Both the position numbers and the translations under genes were made by a program. DNA of 64,000 nucleotides, from contig NZ_PQIG01000067.1 in NCBI RefSeq assembly GCF_012349115.1, positions 248,001 to 312,000 of the forward strand, in the 5' to 3' direction. Origin of the DNA: Rhizobium ruizarguesonis (GTDB lineage Bacteria > Pseudomonadota > Alphaproteobacteria > Rhizobiales > Rhizobiaceae). A model generated the notes under the pieces. The model saw nothing but the letters and a program-made list of their open reading frames with translations, ran no database searches and had not been told where the DNA came from. Shown here one piece after another: positions 34,509 to 43,755 of this stretch. How positions within the stretch are numbered: position 1 is the first letter of the stretch; each line of letters begins with the position of its first letter.

Positions 34509-35447
34509 CTACTTCAGCAGCGCCTGCGCAGTTCGCTCATCGGTGATCAGCCCGAAAAGACGGCGGCTATTCAGAATTGCCCGGATGGCCGCCACTTTCG
34601 ACTGTCCGCCCGCCAGCGCCACAAGCCGCTCTTTCTTGGTCTTAGGGAAAGACGCAGAGAGCGTGCGCGCCGTCAGCGCGGTGTCGAGGATGTGGCCGTC
34701 GGCGTCGAAAAAATGTCCGAGGATTTCGCCGACGCCGCCTGCTGCGGCAATATCGTCGATTTCACCGGGTTCGACCATGCCGGACAAAACAAGCTGCGCC
34801 TCGGCATCGACAGTTCCCAGGCCGACGAGCTTCAGGTCAGCATTATTGGCAAGATCGAAGACCTCCTTGACGGCACGCTGCGCCTTCAGCACTTCGCGGT
34901 CCTCGCCGGTATTGGCGAAAAAGGGAACCGGCATCACATAGGCGTGGGCGCCGGTCTTTTCGGCGATGCGATGCATCACGTCATAAGGATTGGCGCCATA
35001 GTTTCGTGTCAACCCGCCAAGCAACGAGACGAAGCGCAGGTTCTTCGCGCTCACCCTCGGCATATATTGGACGGCGGCGGAAAGCGTGCGGCCGTGACCA
35101 AGGCCGATGACTGTGTTGTCGCCGCGCTCGATCTCGCGCTTGAGATAGCCGGCGCCGGCATGACCGAGTGCGCGCAGCGGCAAGCCTTCCTCGCCGAGAT
35201 CGGGGGCGACCTCGCAATATTGAAGCCCGAACCGTTCCGAAAGCCGCATCTCCAGCTCGACGCATTCGACGATATCCCCGTCGATGGTGACTTTGACGAC
35301 ACCATCGGCAACCGCTCTTGCGATCAGGCGATGGGCCTTTACCGACGGCACGCCGAGGCGGCGAGCAACGTCGGACTGCGTCAGGCCACCGGCATAGTGA
35401 AGCCAGGCAGCACGCACGGCAAGCGTATCATCGGCGTCCGTCATCAC
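34509..35447 (-). CDS. eryD: Erythritol operon repressor EryD (SorC family)
   Basis: Predicted 312 aa. An N-terminal HTH (AWLHYAGGLTQSDVARRLGV, then PSVKAHRLIARAV) leads to a SorC-type sugar-binding domain (VIGLGHGRTLSAAVQYMPR, FVSLLGGLTRNYGANPYDVM, LVGLGTVDAEAQLVLSGMV, LVALAGGQSKVAAIRAIL). It is 67 bases downstream of eryC on the same strand, as in Brucella eryABCD. There EryD represses the ery genes and erythritol relieves repression. No truncation is seen. Confidence 0.92.
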   Translation of the reverse strand: MMTDADDTLAVRAAWLHYAGGLTQSDVARRLGVPSVKAHRLIARAVADGVVKVTIDGDIVECVELEMRLSERFGLQYCEVAPDLGEEGLPLRALGHAGAGYLKREIERGDNTVIGLGHGRTLSAAVQYMPRVSAKNLRFVSLLGGLTRNYGANPYDVMHRIAEKTGAHAYVMPVPFFANTGEDREVLKAQRAVKEVFDLANNADLKLVGLGTVDAEAQLVLSGMVEPGEIDDIAAAGGVGEILGHFFDADGHILDTALTARTLSASFPKTKKERLVALAGGQSKVAAIRAILNSRRLFGLITDERTAQALLK

Positions 35448-35514
35448 GGCTCCTTTTCGAAGGTCATGCGGCGATTCCGCCGTATCGCAGTGCTGCCTTT
35501 TAAAGATCTCCGCC

Positions 35515-36447
35515 TCAGATGTTCAAGTCAGTGACGCCGGTGTCGATATGCGGCGCCCAGAAGGCGACGCTTTCGGCGATCTGCGGGATGACCTGGCGAT
35601 CGTTCGGCTCGCGTTCCTTGAAGGAGAGTTCCAGGCAGATTTCATTGTCCTTCGCCCCACCTTCGGCCAGTGCCTGGAGCAGAGGTGCCGGCTGGATGCG
35701 GCCCTTGGTGTTGAATTCGGCGGTAAAGGGCCGGTGCCCGCCCTTGTCCATCAGGCTCTGTTTGATGTGGATGATCGGCGATACCGGCGGGACGGCGCGC
35801 GCCCAGGCATAGGGGTCGTAGTCATCGGGATCGGCGGAGGTGATGTCGCCATGATCGATATCCGCCATCATCCACATCGGAATGGCCATTCCGGCGGCCG
35901 TCAACCGCTCCTGCAGCGACAGGCAAGCGCCGATCGTCTCGCCGAACTCGCGGCCGATGCTCATCGGCTCCCAGAACATGTAGGAGAGGCCTGCGGCGCG
36001 CGCGTGCTCGGCGACATCAGCCCAACAATCGATGGCGATCTTGATCAACTCCTCGCGTCTGGCCGGATCGTCGAAGTCCTTGTAAGTGAAGATCGCAAAT
36101 TGCGTTCCGACCGCGTGGCCGCCGAGATCGGCAGTGATGTCGGCAAAGGTCTTGAACCAGTCGACGTAGTAGCGGCGGACATCGGCATCCGGATGTCCGA
36201 AATGGTTGAGGCGCCCGTAGGGGCCCGTCATGCCCGAGGTGACACGTACGCCGGTGCGCTTCAGCGCAGCGCTCATCGTGCGCGTCAGGCGGCTGATCAC
36301 GGGCGCCTGCCAGCTCGGATTGATAAATTCGTGGGTCAGTTGGAGGTCGCGGATCCGCAGGTCACGCGCAACCGTGTCGATCAGATCGTCTGGGTCGGCG
36401 AAGCGGTTCACCAGCGGATTGGTATTGAGCGAAAGGGTCAGCGGCAT
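35515..36447 (-). CDS. eryC: Tetrulose-4-phosphate racemase EryC
   Basis: Predicted 310 aa TIM-barrel epimerase/isomerase-like protein (MPLTLSLNTNPLVNRFADPD, FWEPMSIGREFGETIG, WMMADIDHGDI, EFNTKGRIQPAPLL). Brucella EryC was first called a dehydrogenase and later shown to be a racemase-type enzyme acting on L-3-tetrulose-4-phosphate. ATG 36447 has AAGGA seven bases upstream; the frame continues to 36579 but overlaps eryB. It starts 11 bases after the eryB stop. Confidence 0.9.
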   Translation of the reverse strand: MPLTLSLNTNPLVNRFADPDDLIDTVARDLRIRDLQLTHEFINPSWQAPVISRLTRTMSAALKRTGVRVTSGMTGPYGRLNHFGHPDADVRRYYVDWFKTFADITADLGGHAVGTQFAIFTYKDFDDPARREELIKIAIDCWADVAEHARAAGLSYMFWEPMSIGREFGETIGACLSLQERLTAAGMAIPMWMMADIDHGDITSADPDDYDPYAWARAVPPVSPIIHIKQSLMDKGGHRPFTAEFNTKGRIQPAPLLQALAEGGAKDNEICLELSFKEREPNDRQVIPQIAESVAFWAPHIDTGVTDLNI

Positions 36448-36458
36448 GGCGGCATCCT

Positions 36459-37970
36459 TCAGGCGGCGGCAAGGCGGGTTGAAGCAAACCACTCGCCAAA
36501 GGCCGCGCGCTCCGCTTCGTTCAGATGGAGGTAGTGTTTGGTGCGGCGATAGAGGATGTCGTCGGCCGTTTCGGCCCATTCCGTGGCGACGAGGTAGCGG
36601 GCCTCGGCCTCATAGAGCTGTCCGCCGAAATGCCGCCCGAGCCCTTCTATGCCCGTTGCACCGGCAACCACATTCCTGGCGCGGGCGCCATAGAGACGGC
36701 CATAGTGATGCACGAGCTTGCGCGGCATCCAGGGATAGATATCGCGCAGGCTGTTGGCAAAGCTCTCGTAGTCGGCATTCGGAATTTCGCCGCCCGGCAG
36801 CGGCGCTTTCTCAGTCCAGTCGCCTCCCATGTTCGGGAAGATGTGCTTCAGGCGCTGCATGCCGCGTTCAGCGAGCTCGCGGAACGTGGTGATCTTGCCG
36901 CCGAAGACGTTGAGCAGTGGAGCGCCGCCTGTCTCGTCGAGATCGAAGACATAGTCGCGGGTAACGGCCGACGGATTGCCCTTGCCATCGTCAAACAGCG
37001 GGCGCACGCCGGAGAAGCTGTGCAGCACATCGTGGCGACGCAGCTTTTCCTTGAAGTAGCGATTGACAGCCTGGAGCAGATACTCGATCTCCGTCTCGTC
37101 GGCGGTAACATCCTCGGCCCGGCCTTCGTACGCGATATCGGTCGTCCCGATCAGCGCCTTGTCGCCCTCGTAGGGATTGATGAAAATGACGCGTTTGTCG
37201 TGGTTCTGCACCAGATAGGCATTGGCGCCCGCCCAGAACTTCGGCACGATGATGTGGCTGCCCTTGACGAGGCGGACGTTGCGGCCGGAGTTCGATCCGG
37301 CGACGCGATTGATGATGTCCATCACCCAGGGGCCGGCGCAGTTCACCAGACATTTGGCACGGAAGGTTCGCGTCTCTCCCGTGGAGTTGCTTTTGGTGAC
37401 CACGGTCCAACCGCCATTCTCGCGGCGGGCCGACACGGCGGGCGAGCGGGTCAGCACCAGGGCGCCGTTTTCCGCTGCGCTGACCGCATTCAAGGTAACG
37501 AGGCGGGCGTCGTCGACCCAGCAATCGGAATATTCAAAGCCGCGTGTGTATTGATCGAGGATCGGCGTGCCTTCCGGGTCGCGGAGCAGATTGAGCGTGC
37601 GGGTCCCGGGCAGCTTCTTGCGGCCGCCGAGATGATCATAGAGGAAGAGGCCGAGCCGCACGAGCCATGCGGGGCGATCCTCTGGGCTGTGCGGCAGGAC
37701 GAAGCGCATCGGCCAGATGATATGCGGCGCGGCATTGAGCAGCACTTCACGCTCGATCAACGCCTCACGCACCAGGCGGAATTCGTAATATTCGAGGTAA
37801 CGCAAACCGCCATGCACCAGCTTGCCCGAACGTGACGACGTTCCCTGTGCCAGATCGTCCTTTTCGCACAGCACGACCTTCAAGCCGCGGCCCGCGGCAT
37901 CGCGTGCTATCCCCGCGCCGTTGATGCCTCCGCCGATGACGAAGAGATCCAGGAGTTCGGGTTCAGTCAT
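36459..37970 (-). CDS. eryB: L-erythritol-4-phosphate dehydrogenase EryB
   Basis: Predicted 503 aa flavoprotein of the GlpD family. The FAD site is LFVIGGGINGAGIARDAAGR; TSSRSGKLVHGGLRYLEYYE and VFGGKITTFRELAE are GlpD hallmarks, with a C-terminal DAO_C domain. It oxidises the product of EryA and passes electrons to the membrane quinone pool. ATG 37970 has AAGGAG six bases upstream. It is between eryA and eryC. A second GlpD-like gene of a different cluster lies at 47307-49049. Confidence 0.92.
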   Translation of the reverse strand: MTEPELLDLFVIGGGINGAGIARDAAGRGLKVVLCEKDDLAQGTSSRSGKLVHGGLRYLEYYEFRLVREALIEREVLLNAAPHIIWPMRFVLPHSPEDRPAWLVRLGLFLYDHLGGRKKLPGTRTLNLLRDPEGTPILDQYTRGFEYSDCWVDDARLVTLNAVSAAENGALVLTRSPAVSARRENGGWTVVTKSNSTGETRTFRAKCLVNCAGPWVMDIINRVAGSNSGRNVRLVKGSHIIVPKFWAGANAYLVQNHDKRVIFINPYEGDKALIGTTDIAYEGRAEDVTADETEIEYLLQAVNRYFKEKLRRHDVLHSFSGVRPLFDDGKGNPSAVTRDYVFDLDETGGAPLLNVFGGKITTFRELAERGMQRLKHIFPNMGGDWTEKAPLPGGEIPNADYESFANSLRDIYPWMPRKLVHHYGRLYGARARNVVAGATGIEGLGRHFGGQLYEAEARYLVATEWAETADDILYRRTKHYLHLNEAERAAFGEWFASTRLAAA

Positions 37971-38007
37971 GTCGTACTCCTTCGATGCCTGCTGCATCAG
38001 AACTTGA

Positions 38008-39582
38008 TTACTCGCCCACCGGCGATGTCGTTGCGGCTTCGGCGAGCTTGTCCCAGGCGGGCGCCATTGCCTGGCGTACATCGGTGTAGGCAGAAAAAAG
38101 CCGGTCGAACCGGTGGGCCTCACTGGCATCCGGTGTTTCCGGATCGCCGAGCAGCGGCGTCACCCAGTCGGCAATGCAATCGTCCATGCTGGAATAGACG
38201 CCGACAGCCACCGCGGCCATCATCGCCACCCCGGCCGCCCCCGTCTCCTCGCGGCGCGACTGGCGGATCGGTGCGTTAACGGCGGCCGAGAGTGAGCGGC
38301 GAAGGGCGACGGAGCGTGTTGCCCCGCCCGTGAGCCGCAGCTCTTCGGGCATCGCGCCCATCGCCGCGTAGCAGTCGCGCGTCGCAAGCCCCAACCCTTC
38401 GACCACGCCGCGCAGCAGGTCGGGGAAACCGTGACGCATTGAAAGCCCGGTGAAGCCCGCGCGCGCATTGGCGTTGACGAAAGGCCCACGTTCGCCCGCT
38501 TCTGAAATGTAGGGGTGGTAAAGCACCGCCCCCGGTCGGCTTTCTGCAAACCAGCCGTCGATGCGCGCAATGAGGTCTGCATGCGAAGCAGGCTTGCCTG
38601 CCTCGGCCATCAGATAGGCGGCGACATCGAGGATCCAGTCGATGTTGATCGTGGCGCCCATATTCGTCTGGACCTGGGTGACGATGCCGGGGATGGGCAG
38701 GGCGATCACATAGCCGGTGCCCTCACGATTGAGCTGAACGTCGGCAACGGACTTGGCGCGCAAGTGCACGCCGGTCGAGCCGATCGTCGAGCAGGCGGCG
38801 TTGCGAGCGCTGCTGCGCACGCCTGCACCAAGCGCCGTCATCACCATGTCGACATAGCCGAGGCAGACCGGCGTTCCGGTCAGAAGTCCACAGGCCTTCG
38901 CCGCCTCCGATGTCAGCGGGTGGGCGATCTCGCTGCCGTCGATGATTTCGGGCAGCAGCCCGCGCCTGTGGTCAAGGCCGAGCGCGTCGATCACCACTGC
39001 ATCATACTGGCGCGTTCTGAAATTGCCGAAGGTGAAACTCGCCTCGGACGGATCGGTCGCCCGCACGCCTGTGAGGTTGAGATAGAGCCAGTCCTTGCAG
39101 TGCAGCGCCGTCTCCGCCTGGTCGAGAAGATCCGGCGTGAAGCGATCCATATGGGCAAGTTGCGCGCCCTGCTGGCAAGTGTTGAGGCCGGTGCCCGTTG
39201 CCTCGAAGCGGGCACGGTTCTGGGTTCCGCCGGCAAGTGCCGTAACCGTCGGCGCAGCACGCGCGTCGAGCCACAGCCAGGCATCGGCGACCGGCGTATT
39301 GCCGCGGCCGACGAGCCAGGTGCCGTCGCCCTGTCCGGTGACGGCGATGGCTGCGGTGCGGGATGCAAGATCAGGGACTTTTTCGCTAAGGCCACGCAAC
39401 GCGCTGGCGCAATCGAGCCAGGTCTGATCCAGCGACTGCGTTGCCGAGCCATCGTCTCCGGTGGTGTATCTGTTGCGAACGGAGGCCGTGGCAATCTGGC
39501 GTCCGGACGGATCGAAGGCGACGGCCTTGATGACCGAGGTGCCGGCATCTATGCCAATGATGATCTTCTGGGTCGATATCAT
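38008..39582 (-). CDS. eryA: Erythritol kinase EryA
   Basis: Predicted 524 aa FGGY-family kinase. Phosphate-binding motif GIDAGTSVIKAVAFD starts the protein; TGQGDGTWLVGR, GYVDMVMTALGAGV and RLTGGATRS match the FGGY core and ATP site. It phosphorylates erythritol to L-erythritol-4-phosphate. Its own ribosome site is poor (GATAGG); translation may depend on the short ORF that ends seven bases before its ATG. It leads the eryABC(D) unit transcribed leftwards. Confidence 0.93.
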   Translation of the reverse strand: MISTQKIIIGIDAGTSVIKAVAFDPSGRQIATASVRNRYTTGDDGSATQSLDQTWLDCASALRGLSEKVPDLASRTAAIAVTGQGDGTWLVGRGNTPVADAWLWLDARAAPTVTALAGGTQNRARFEATGTGLNTCQQGAQLAHMDRFTPDLLDQAETALHCKDWLYLNLTGVRATDPSEASFTFGNFRTRQYDAVVIDALGLDHRRGLLPEIIDGSEIAHPLTSEAAKACGLLTGTPVCLGYVDMVMTALGAGVRSSARNAACSTIGSTGVHLRAKSVADVQLNREGTGYVIALPIPGIVTQVQTNMGATINIDWILDVAAYLMAEAGKPASHADLIARIDGWFAESRPGAVLYHPYISEAGERGPFVNANARAGFTGLSMRHGFPDLLRGVVEGLGLATRDCYAAMGAMPEELRLTGGATRSVALRRSLSAAVNAPIRQSRREETGAAGVAMMAAVAVGVYSSMDDCIADWVTPLLGDPETPDASEAHRFDRLFSAYTDVRQAMAPAWDKLAEAATTSPVGE

Positions 39583-39589
39583 TGCAGGC

Positions 39590-39643
39590 CTATCTCGTCA
39601 CCACCGCAAGCCCCACGGCGGGCAATACGCGCATCAAATTCAT
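39590..39643 (-). CDS. 17-residue leader ORF upstream of eryA
   Basis: ATG 39643 lies six bases after GGGAGGA, the strongest ribosome site in this interval. The ORF encodes MNLMRVLPAVGLAVVTR and ends with TAG at 39590-39592, leaving seven bases before the eryA ATG, which has only a weak site of its own. A small stem (ATCCC...GGGAT) lies just before its ribosome site. Expected role: translational coupling or a control point for eryA. Not tested. Confidence 0.5.
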   Translation of the reverse strand: MNLMRVLPAVGLAVVTR

Positions 39644-40231
39644 CTGAAGTCCTCCCAATCCCTGAATTCTCTGGGATGATGCATCCGGCTGCCAACTTCG
39701 GCCCTTCCACGGGCAACGACAAGCGCGCCGCCTTTGACAAATCCCAGATCTGGCGCGCAGCCGAAACCTCCCTAAGCTCGCTCGGAAACATAACATAAAG
39801 ATACCATAATGCCAGTAAGATTTTTCTAGCGATGTAATTTTTTTCATTTAAAATAGAGGAGCAAGGAGTTTACTTCCGCGCTGTCGAGCTATCGGCGTGT
39901 GGCATGGAAAACGGCGGTGCGCGCGATGCTCGATCTGTGATTTTTTGAATGAAAAACAAATAGATGCTTGCATCGTTCGATCGAATGACAAGTGTGAAGG
40001 CGATTGCATTTCCGGCCACTTTTTGCTGCGCCGCAGCGTGATGAACAAGATGTGAGGCCGTGCCTTTTAATCGAGTTGCTGCGAAAGTGCCGTTGACAGT
40101 TCGTAAAATTTATAACATCATTTGCGGCATAAATAACATACTTCTATCACGGAAGTGCGCTTCCTGATGGAGAATTTGCAGGGCCAGGCGGTTGGAGGAG
40201 ACGGCCGCCGGTCTTGTTGAGGAGGCTTCCA
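39644..40231. promoter_or_regulatory. Divergent ery promoter region
   Basis: About 590 AT-rich bases between the two leader ORFs; no gene is supported. For the rightward operon TTGACA (40093-40098) is followed after 17 bases by CATCAT (40116-40121), a possible promoter. CATAA-type elements recur at 39790-39812 and near 40128-40140 on the two sides and may be EryD sites. No leftward promoter can be fixed by eye. Confidence 0.45.
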
Positions 40232-40333
40232 ATGCGAATTTTCGTCCAGAGTTGTGCTCTTGCGGGTGGCCCGCCGGCTTATGTTCCGGTGCGACGCAAT
40301 GCTTCAGCCCGCCTGCGATCATCGTCGCGCTAA
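40232..40333 (+). CDS. 33-residue leader ORF upstream of the erythritol transporter operon
   Basis: ATG 40232 has GAGGAGG six bases upstream, a near-perfect ribosome site. The ORF (start MRIFVQSCALAGGPPAYVPV, then a very basic tail) ends at TAA 40331-40333, 38 bases before the DUF2291 gene, whose own site is weak. It mirrors the leader ORF before eryA on the other strand. Function unknown; candidate leader peptide. Confidence 0.45.
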   Translation: MRIFVQSCALAGGPPAYVPVRRNASARLRSSSR

Positions 40334-40371
40334 CCCTCCATCTCGCCATTCCAAGCCAAGGCCGTCCGGAC

Positions 40372-41028
40372 ATGAGTACATCGCCCGATTATCCAGCATC
40401 AAAGCCGAGCAGCGGCAATCGCGGGCTCCTTGTCAGCGCGGCGTTGGCGGTTATCGTCGTTGCAGCGATCGCGTTCGATACGACGGTCGTCAAGATCGGT
40501 TCCGAAAACGATGTCCGTCAGCAAGCATTCTCTCCGGAAACCTTCGGCGCCGAGCAGTTTCCGAAAATCAAGGCTAATGTCGAGGAGCGGGCCGTTGCAG
40601 CCGCCGATCTCGCGGCCGCCATTGCCGCCGACAAGAAGGCGGCGGCCGAGAAATACGGCACTGCGACGAGCACCGGACCGGTCATTCCCGTCACGCTGAC
40701 CGGCGTTTTCGGCGCCCGCAAGTCGAACACCAACGAAATGAAGATCGATGGGCTGCCTCCCGAGACGGTGGTCCGTGTCCAGACCGGTCCTGCGGTCAAC
40801 GGCACGGACCTCCGCGACGCAACCGGCACCATCGAATTCGGCCAGTTCACCAACCAGATCCAGTATCAGGATGCCGGCTCGGCCATCAATAACGAGATGA
40901 AGAAGGCGGTTTTTGCGGGCCTGGATGCTGACGCCCTGGACGGAAAGCAGGCGACCGTCGTCGGCGTCTTCAAGCTCATCAATCCGAAGAACTGGCTCGT
41001 CACGCCGGTGAAGGTCGAGCTCAAATGA
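40372..41028 (+). CDS. DUF2291 membrane-anchored protein of the erythritol transporter operon
   Basis: Predicted 218 aa. One N-terminal transmembrane segment (LLVSAALAVIVVAAIAFDTT) anchors a periplasmic domain (VIPVTLTGVFGARKSNTNEM, VRVQTGPAVNGTDLRDATG). DUF2291 proteins are repeatedly found at the head of sugar ABC transporter operons in Rhizobiales; their function is not established. ATG 40372 is used because the upstream part of the frame overlaps the leader ORF in another frame. The stop overlaps the start of eryE by 4 bp. Confidence 0.8.
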   Translation: MSTSPDYPASKPSSGNRGLLVSAALAVIVVAAIAFDTTVVKIGSENDVRQQAFSPETFGAEQFPKIKANVEERAVAAADLAAAIAADKKAAAEKYGTATSTGPVIPVTLTGVFGARKSNTNEMKIDGLPPETVVRVQTGPAVNGTDLRDATGTIEFGQFTNQIQYQDAGSAINNEMKKAVFAGLDADALDGKQATVVGVFKLINPKNWLVTPVKVELK

Positions 41029-42569
41029 GCCAGCCGCAACGCAGCAACGGCGCGAAAGGCGAGGTCGTCCTCGCTGCCCGCAACATCGCAAAATCCTACG
41101 GCAGCGTTCACGCCCTGAAGGGGGTGAACTTCGACATTCATCGCGGCCAGGTCACAACGTTGTTCGGGGAGAACGGCGCGGGCAAGTCGACCTTGATGAA
41201 GATCCTTTCGGGTGTGGCGCAGGCAAGCTCCGGCGAGATCATTCTCGACGGCTCGCCGATCAGCTTCAGCTCGTCGACCCATGCGCGCGAGTGCGGGATC
41301 TCCATCATTCACCAGGAGCTCAGCCTCGCCCCCAATCTCAGTGTCCGCGACAATATTTTCATGGGCCGGGAGATCATCAAAGGTGGTGTCGTCGACTTCG
41401 CAGAAGAGGAGCGTCAGACCCGGGCGCTGATGGAAGAGCTCGAGGAAGACATCGATCCGCAGACCCGCGTCGAGGATCTTCGCCTGGGCCAGCAGCAGAT
41501 CGTCGAAATTGCACGAGCCCTCTCCGTCAATTCGCGCATCCTGATCATGGACGAACCGACCTCAGCGCTGAGCGCGACGGAGGTGGAAGTGCTCTTCAAG
41601 GTCATCCACGACCTGACCAGCCGCGGCGTGTCGATCGTCTACATCTCGCATCATCTGGAAGAGGCGCTGCAGATCACCAATCACGCCGTCGTTCTGCGCG
41701 ACGGAAACATGACGGCCTACGCCGAGCGCAAGGATATCGATCTCGAATGGATCGTCCGCAACATGGTCGGTGAGAATTTCGACCTCGGCAGCCCGCCGCA
41801 AGGTCACCAGTTCGGAAACGTCTCGCTTTCCATCGAAAACCTCAGTGTCCCCGGTCCTTCCGGCGCTGCCTATAATGCAGTCGATCGTCTGTCTCTCAAG
41901 GTGCGTGCCGGTGAGATCGTCTGCATCTACGGGCTGATGGGCGCCGGGCGCACGGAACTGCTCGAGTGCATTGCCGGACGTCTGCGCGCAAGCGGCGGAC
42001 AGGTTCTGCTCGAAGGACAGGACGTCAGTGGGCTCAGCATCGCCGGGCGCATTGCCAGCGGTCTCGTGCTCGTGCCCGAAGATCGCCAGCGCGACGGTCT
42101 CGTCCAGACGATGACGGTCGGCTCCAATCTGTCGCTTGCGAGTATCCGCGCCTTCACCAAAGGGCTTTTCACCTCCGGCCATCGGGAGCGCGATCTCGTC
42201 AATGACGCGATCCGGCGGGTGCATGTGAAAACCGATGGCGGTGCGGCTTCAATCGGCTCGCTCTCCGGCGGCAACCAGCAGAAGGTCGTTATCGGCAAGA
42301 TGCTGGCAACCCAGCCGAAGGTCATCCTGCTCGATGAGCCAAGCCGCGGCATCGACATCGGCGCCAAGGCGGAAGTTTTCAAGTTGCTTGCAGAGCGCGC
42401 CAAGCAGGGATTGGCGGTCATCTATTCGACGTCCGAAGTCAATGAATGCCTGAGCATCGCGCACCGCATCATCGTCATGCATCGCGGCAGGATATCGGCC
42501 GAGTTCGGCTCGGATGTCACCAAGGAAAAGATCATGGCCGCCTCCGGCGAAGCCGTGGTCGCGCACTAG
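41025..42569 (+). CDS. eryE: Erythritol ABC transporter ATPase EryE
   Basis: Predicted 514 aa double ATPase of the RbsA type. The first domain has Walker A FGENGAGKST and Walker B ILIMDEPTSALS with a modified signature (LRLGQQQIVEIARAL). The second has the usual degenerate P-loop (GLMGAGRTELL), signature LSGGNQQKV and ILLDEPSRGIDIGAKAE. It powers import together with EryF and EryG. Coupled to DUF2291 through an ATGA overlap; naming follows the R. leguminosarum eryEFG transporter. Confidence 0.9.
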   Translation: MSQPQRSNGAKGEVVLAARNIAKSYGSVHALKGVNFDIHRGQVTTLFGENGAGKSTLMKILSGVAQASSGEIILDGSPISFSSSTHARECGISIIHQELSLAPNLSVRDNIFMGREIIKGGVVDFAEEERQTRALMEELEEDIDPQTRVEDLRLGQQQIVEIARALSVNSRILIMDEPTSALSATEVEVLFKVIHDLTSRGVSIVYISHHLEEALQITNHAVVLRDGNMTAYAERKDIDLEWIVRNMVGENFDLGSPPQGHQFGNVSLSIENLSVPGPSGAAYNAVDRLSLKVRAGEIVCIYGLMGAGRTELLECIAGRLRASGGQVLLEGQDVSGLSIAGRIASGLVLVPEDRQRDGLVQTMTVGSNLSLASIRAFTKGLFTSGHRERDLVNDAIRRVHVKTDGGAASIGSLSGGNQQKVVIGKMLATQPKVILLDEPSRGIDIGAKAEVFKLLAERAKQGLAVIYSTSEVNECLSIAHRIIVMHRGRISAEFGSDVTKEKIMAASGEAVVAH

Positions 42570-42591
42570 CCTGGATTATGGAGCACTGATT

Positions 42592-43644
42592 ATGTCAGTC
42601 ACGAACATCACCGAAAAGAAATCAGTTTCCAGCGGGCAGAAGCGCAATACCAATATCGTGCGTCTCATCCTGGAAGGCCGGGCCTTCTTCGCGCTGATCG
42701 TCATCATCGCGGTCTTCTCGTTCCTGTCGCCCTATTACTTCACGCTGAACAACTTCCTGATCATGGCGTCGCACGTCGCGATCTTCGGCATTCTGGCGAT
42801 CGGCATGCTGCTCGTCATCCTGAATGGCGGCATCGATCTGTCGGTCGGCTCGACACTGGGGCTTGCAGGCTGCATCGCCGGTTTCCTGATGCACGGCGTC
42901 ACGCTCACCTATTTCGGCGTCATCCTCTATCCGCCGGTCTGGGCCGTCGTCGTCATCACATGTGCGCTCGGTGCGCTGGTCGGTGCGGTCAACGGCGTGT
43001 TGATCGCCTACCTCAAGGTGCCGGCCTTCGTCGCCTCGCTCGGCGTGCTCTACGTGGCCCGCGGTATCGCGCTCTTGATGACCAACGGCCTGACCTACAA
43101 TAACCTCGGCGGCCGTCCGGAACTCGGCAATACCGGCTTCGACTGGCTCGGCTTCAACCGGCTCGCAGGTATTCCGATCGGGGTCATCGTGCTTGCGGTT
43201 CTCGCCATCATTTGCGGCATCGTGCTGAGCCGCACCGCCTTCGGCCGCTGGCTCTACGCCTCAGGTGGGAACGAGCGTGCCGCCGATCTCTCCGGCGTCC
43301 CGGTCAAGCGCGTGAAGATCATCGTCTATGTGCTTTCGGGCGTCTGTGCTGCGATCGCCGGCCTGGTCCTCTCCTCGCAGCTGACCTCCGCCGGTCCGAC
43401 GGCAGGCACAACCTACGAGCTGACGGCGATCGCAGCCGTGGTCATCGGCGGTGCGGCGCTGACCGGCGGCCGCGGTACCGTCCGCGGCACCATGCTCGGC
43501 GCCTTCGTCATCGGTTTCCTTTCGGACGGCCTCGTGATCATCGGCGTCTCGGCCTACTGGCAGACCGTATTCACCGGCGCGGTGATCGTTCTCGCCGTCC
43601 TCATGAACAGCATCCAATACGGCCGCCGGGTCAAATCGTCCTGA
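42592..43644 (+). CDS. eryF: Erythritol ABC transporter permease EryF
   Basis: Predicted 350 aa RbsC-type permease with eight to ten transmembrane segments. The family signature GMLLVILNGGIDLSVGSTLG is clear, and so is the C-terminal GGAALTGGRGTVRGTMLGAF. ATG 42592 has GGAG eight bases upstream; an earlier in-frame ATG overlaps eryE. A single permease gene means a homodimeric channel, in contrast to the two-permease transporter at 51-53 kb. Confidence 0.9.
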   Translation: MSVTNITEKKSVSSGQKRNTNIVRLILEGRAFFALIVIIAVFSFLSPYYFTLNNFLIMASHVAIFGILAIGMLLVILNGGIDLSVGSTLGLAGCIAGFLMHGVTLTYFGVILYPPVWAVVVITCALGALVGAVNGVLIAYLKVPAFVASLGVLYVARGIALLMTNGLTYNNLGGRPELGNTGFDWLGFNRLAGIPIGVIVLAVLAIICGIVLSRTAFGRWLYASGGNERAADLSGVPVKRVKIIVYVLSGVCAAIAGLVLSSQLTSAGPTAGTTYELTAIAAVVIGGAALTGGRGTVRGTMLGAFVIGFLSDGLVIIGVSAYWQTVFTGAVIVLAVLMNSIQYGRRVKSS

Positions 43645-43755
43645 CGGCTGAGACTGAAACTTATCCACGACGGCAGGCTGGAGTCCACGAAGCCGATTGG
43701 GGAAAGCACTGCCGGATCCCCGGCAATAACTGAACTCACAAATGGGAGAGAGACT

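Noticed and set aside
39579..39791. 70-codon minus-strand ORF overlapping the eryA leader and ending on the eryA ATG
   Set aside because: No ribosome site before its ATG and no recognisable sequence; the shorter ORF in another frame has a strong ribosome site and is preferred.
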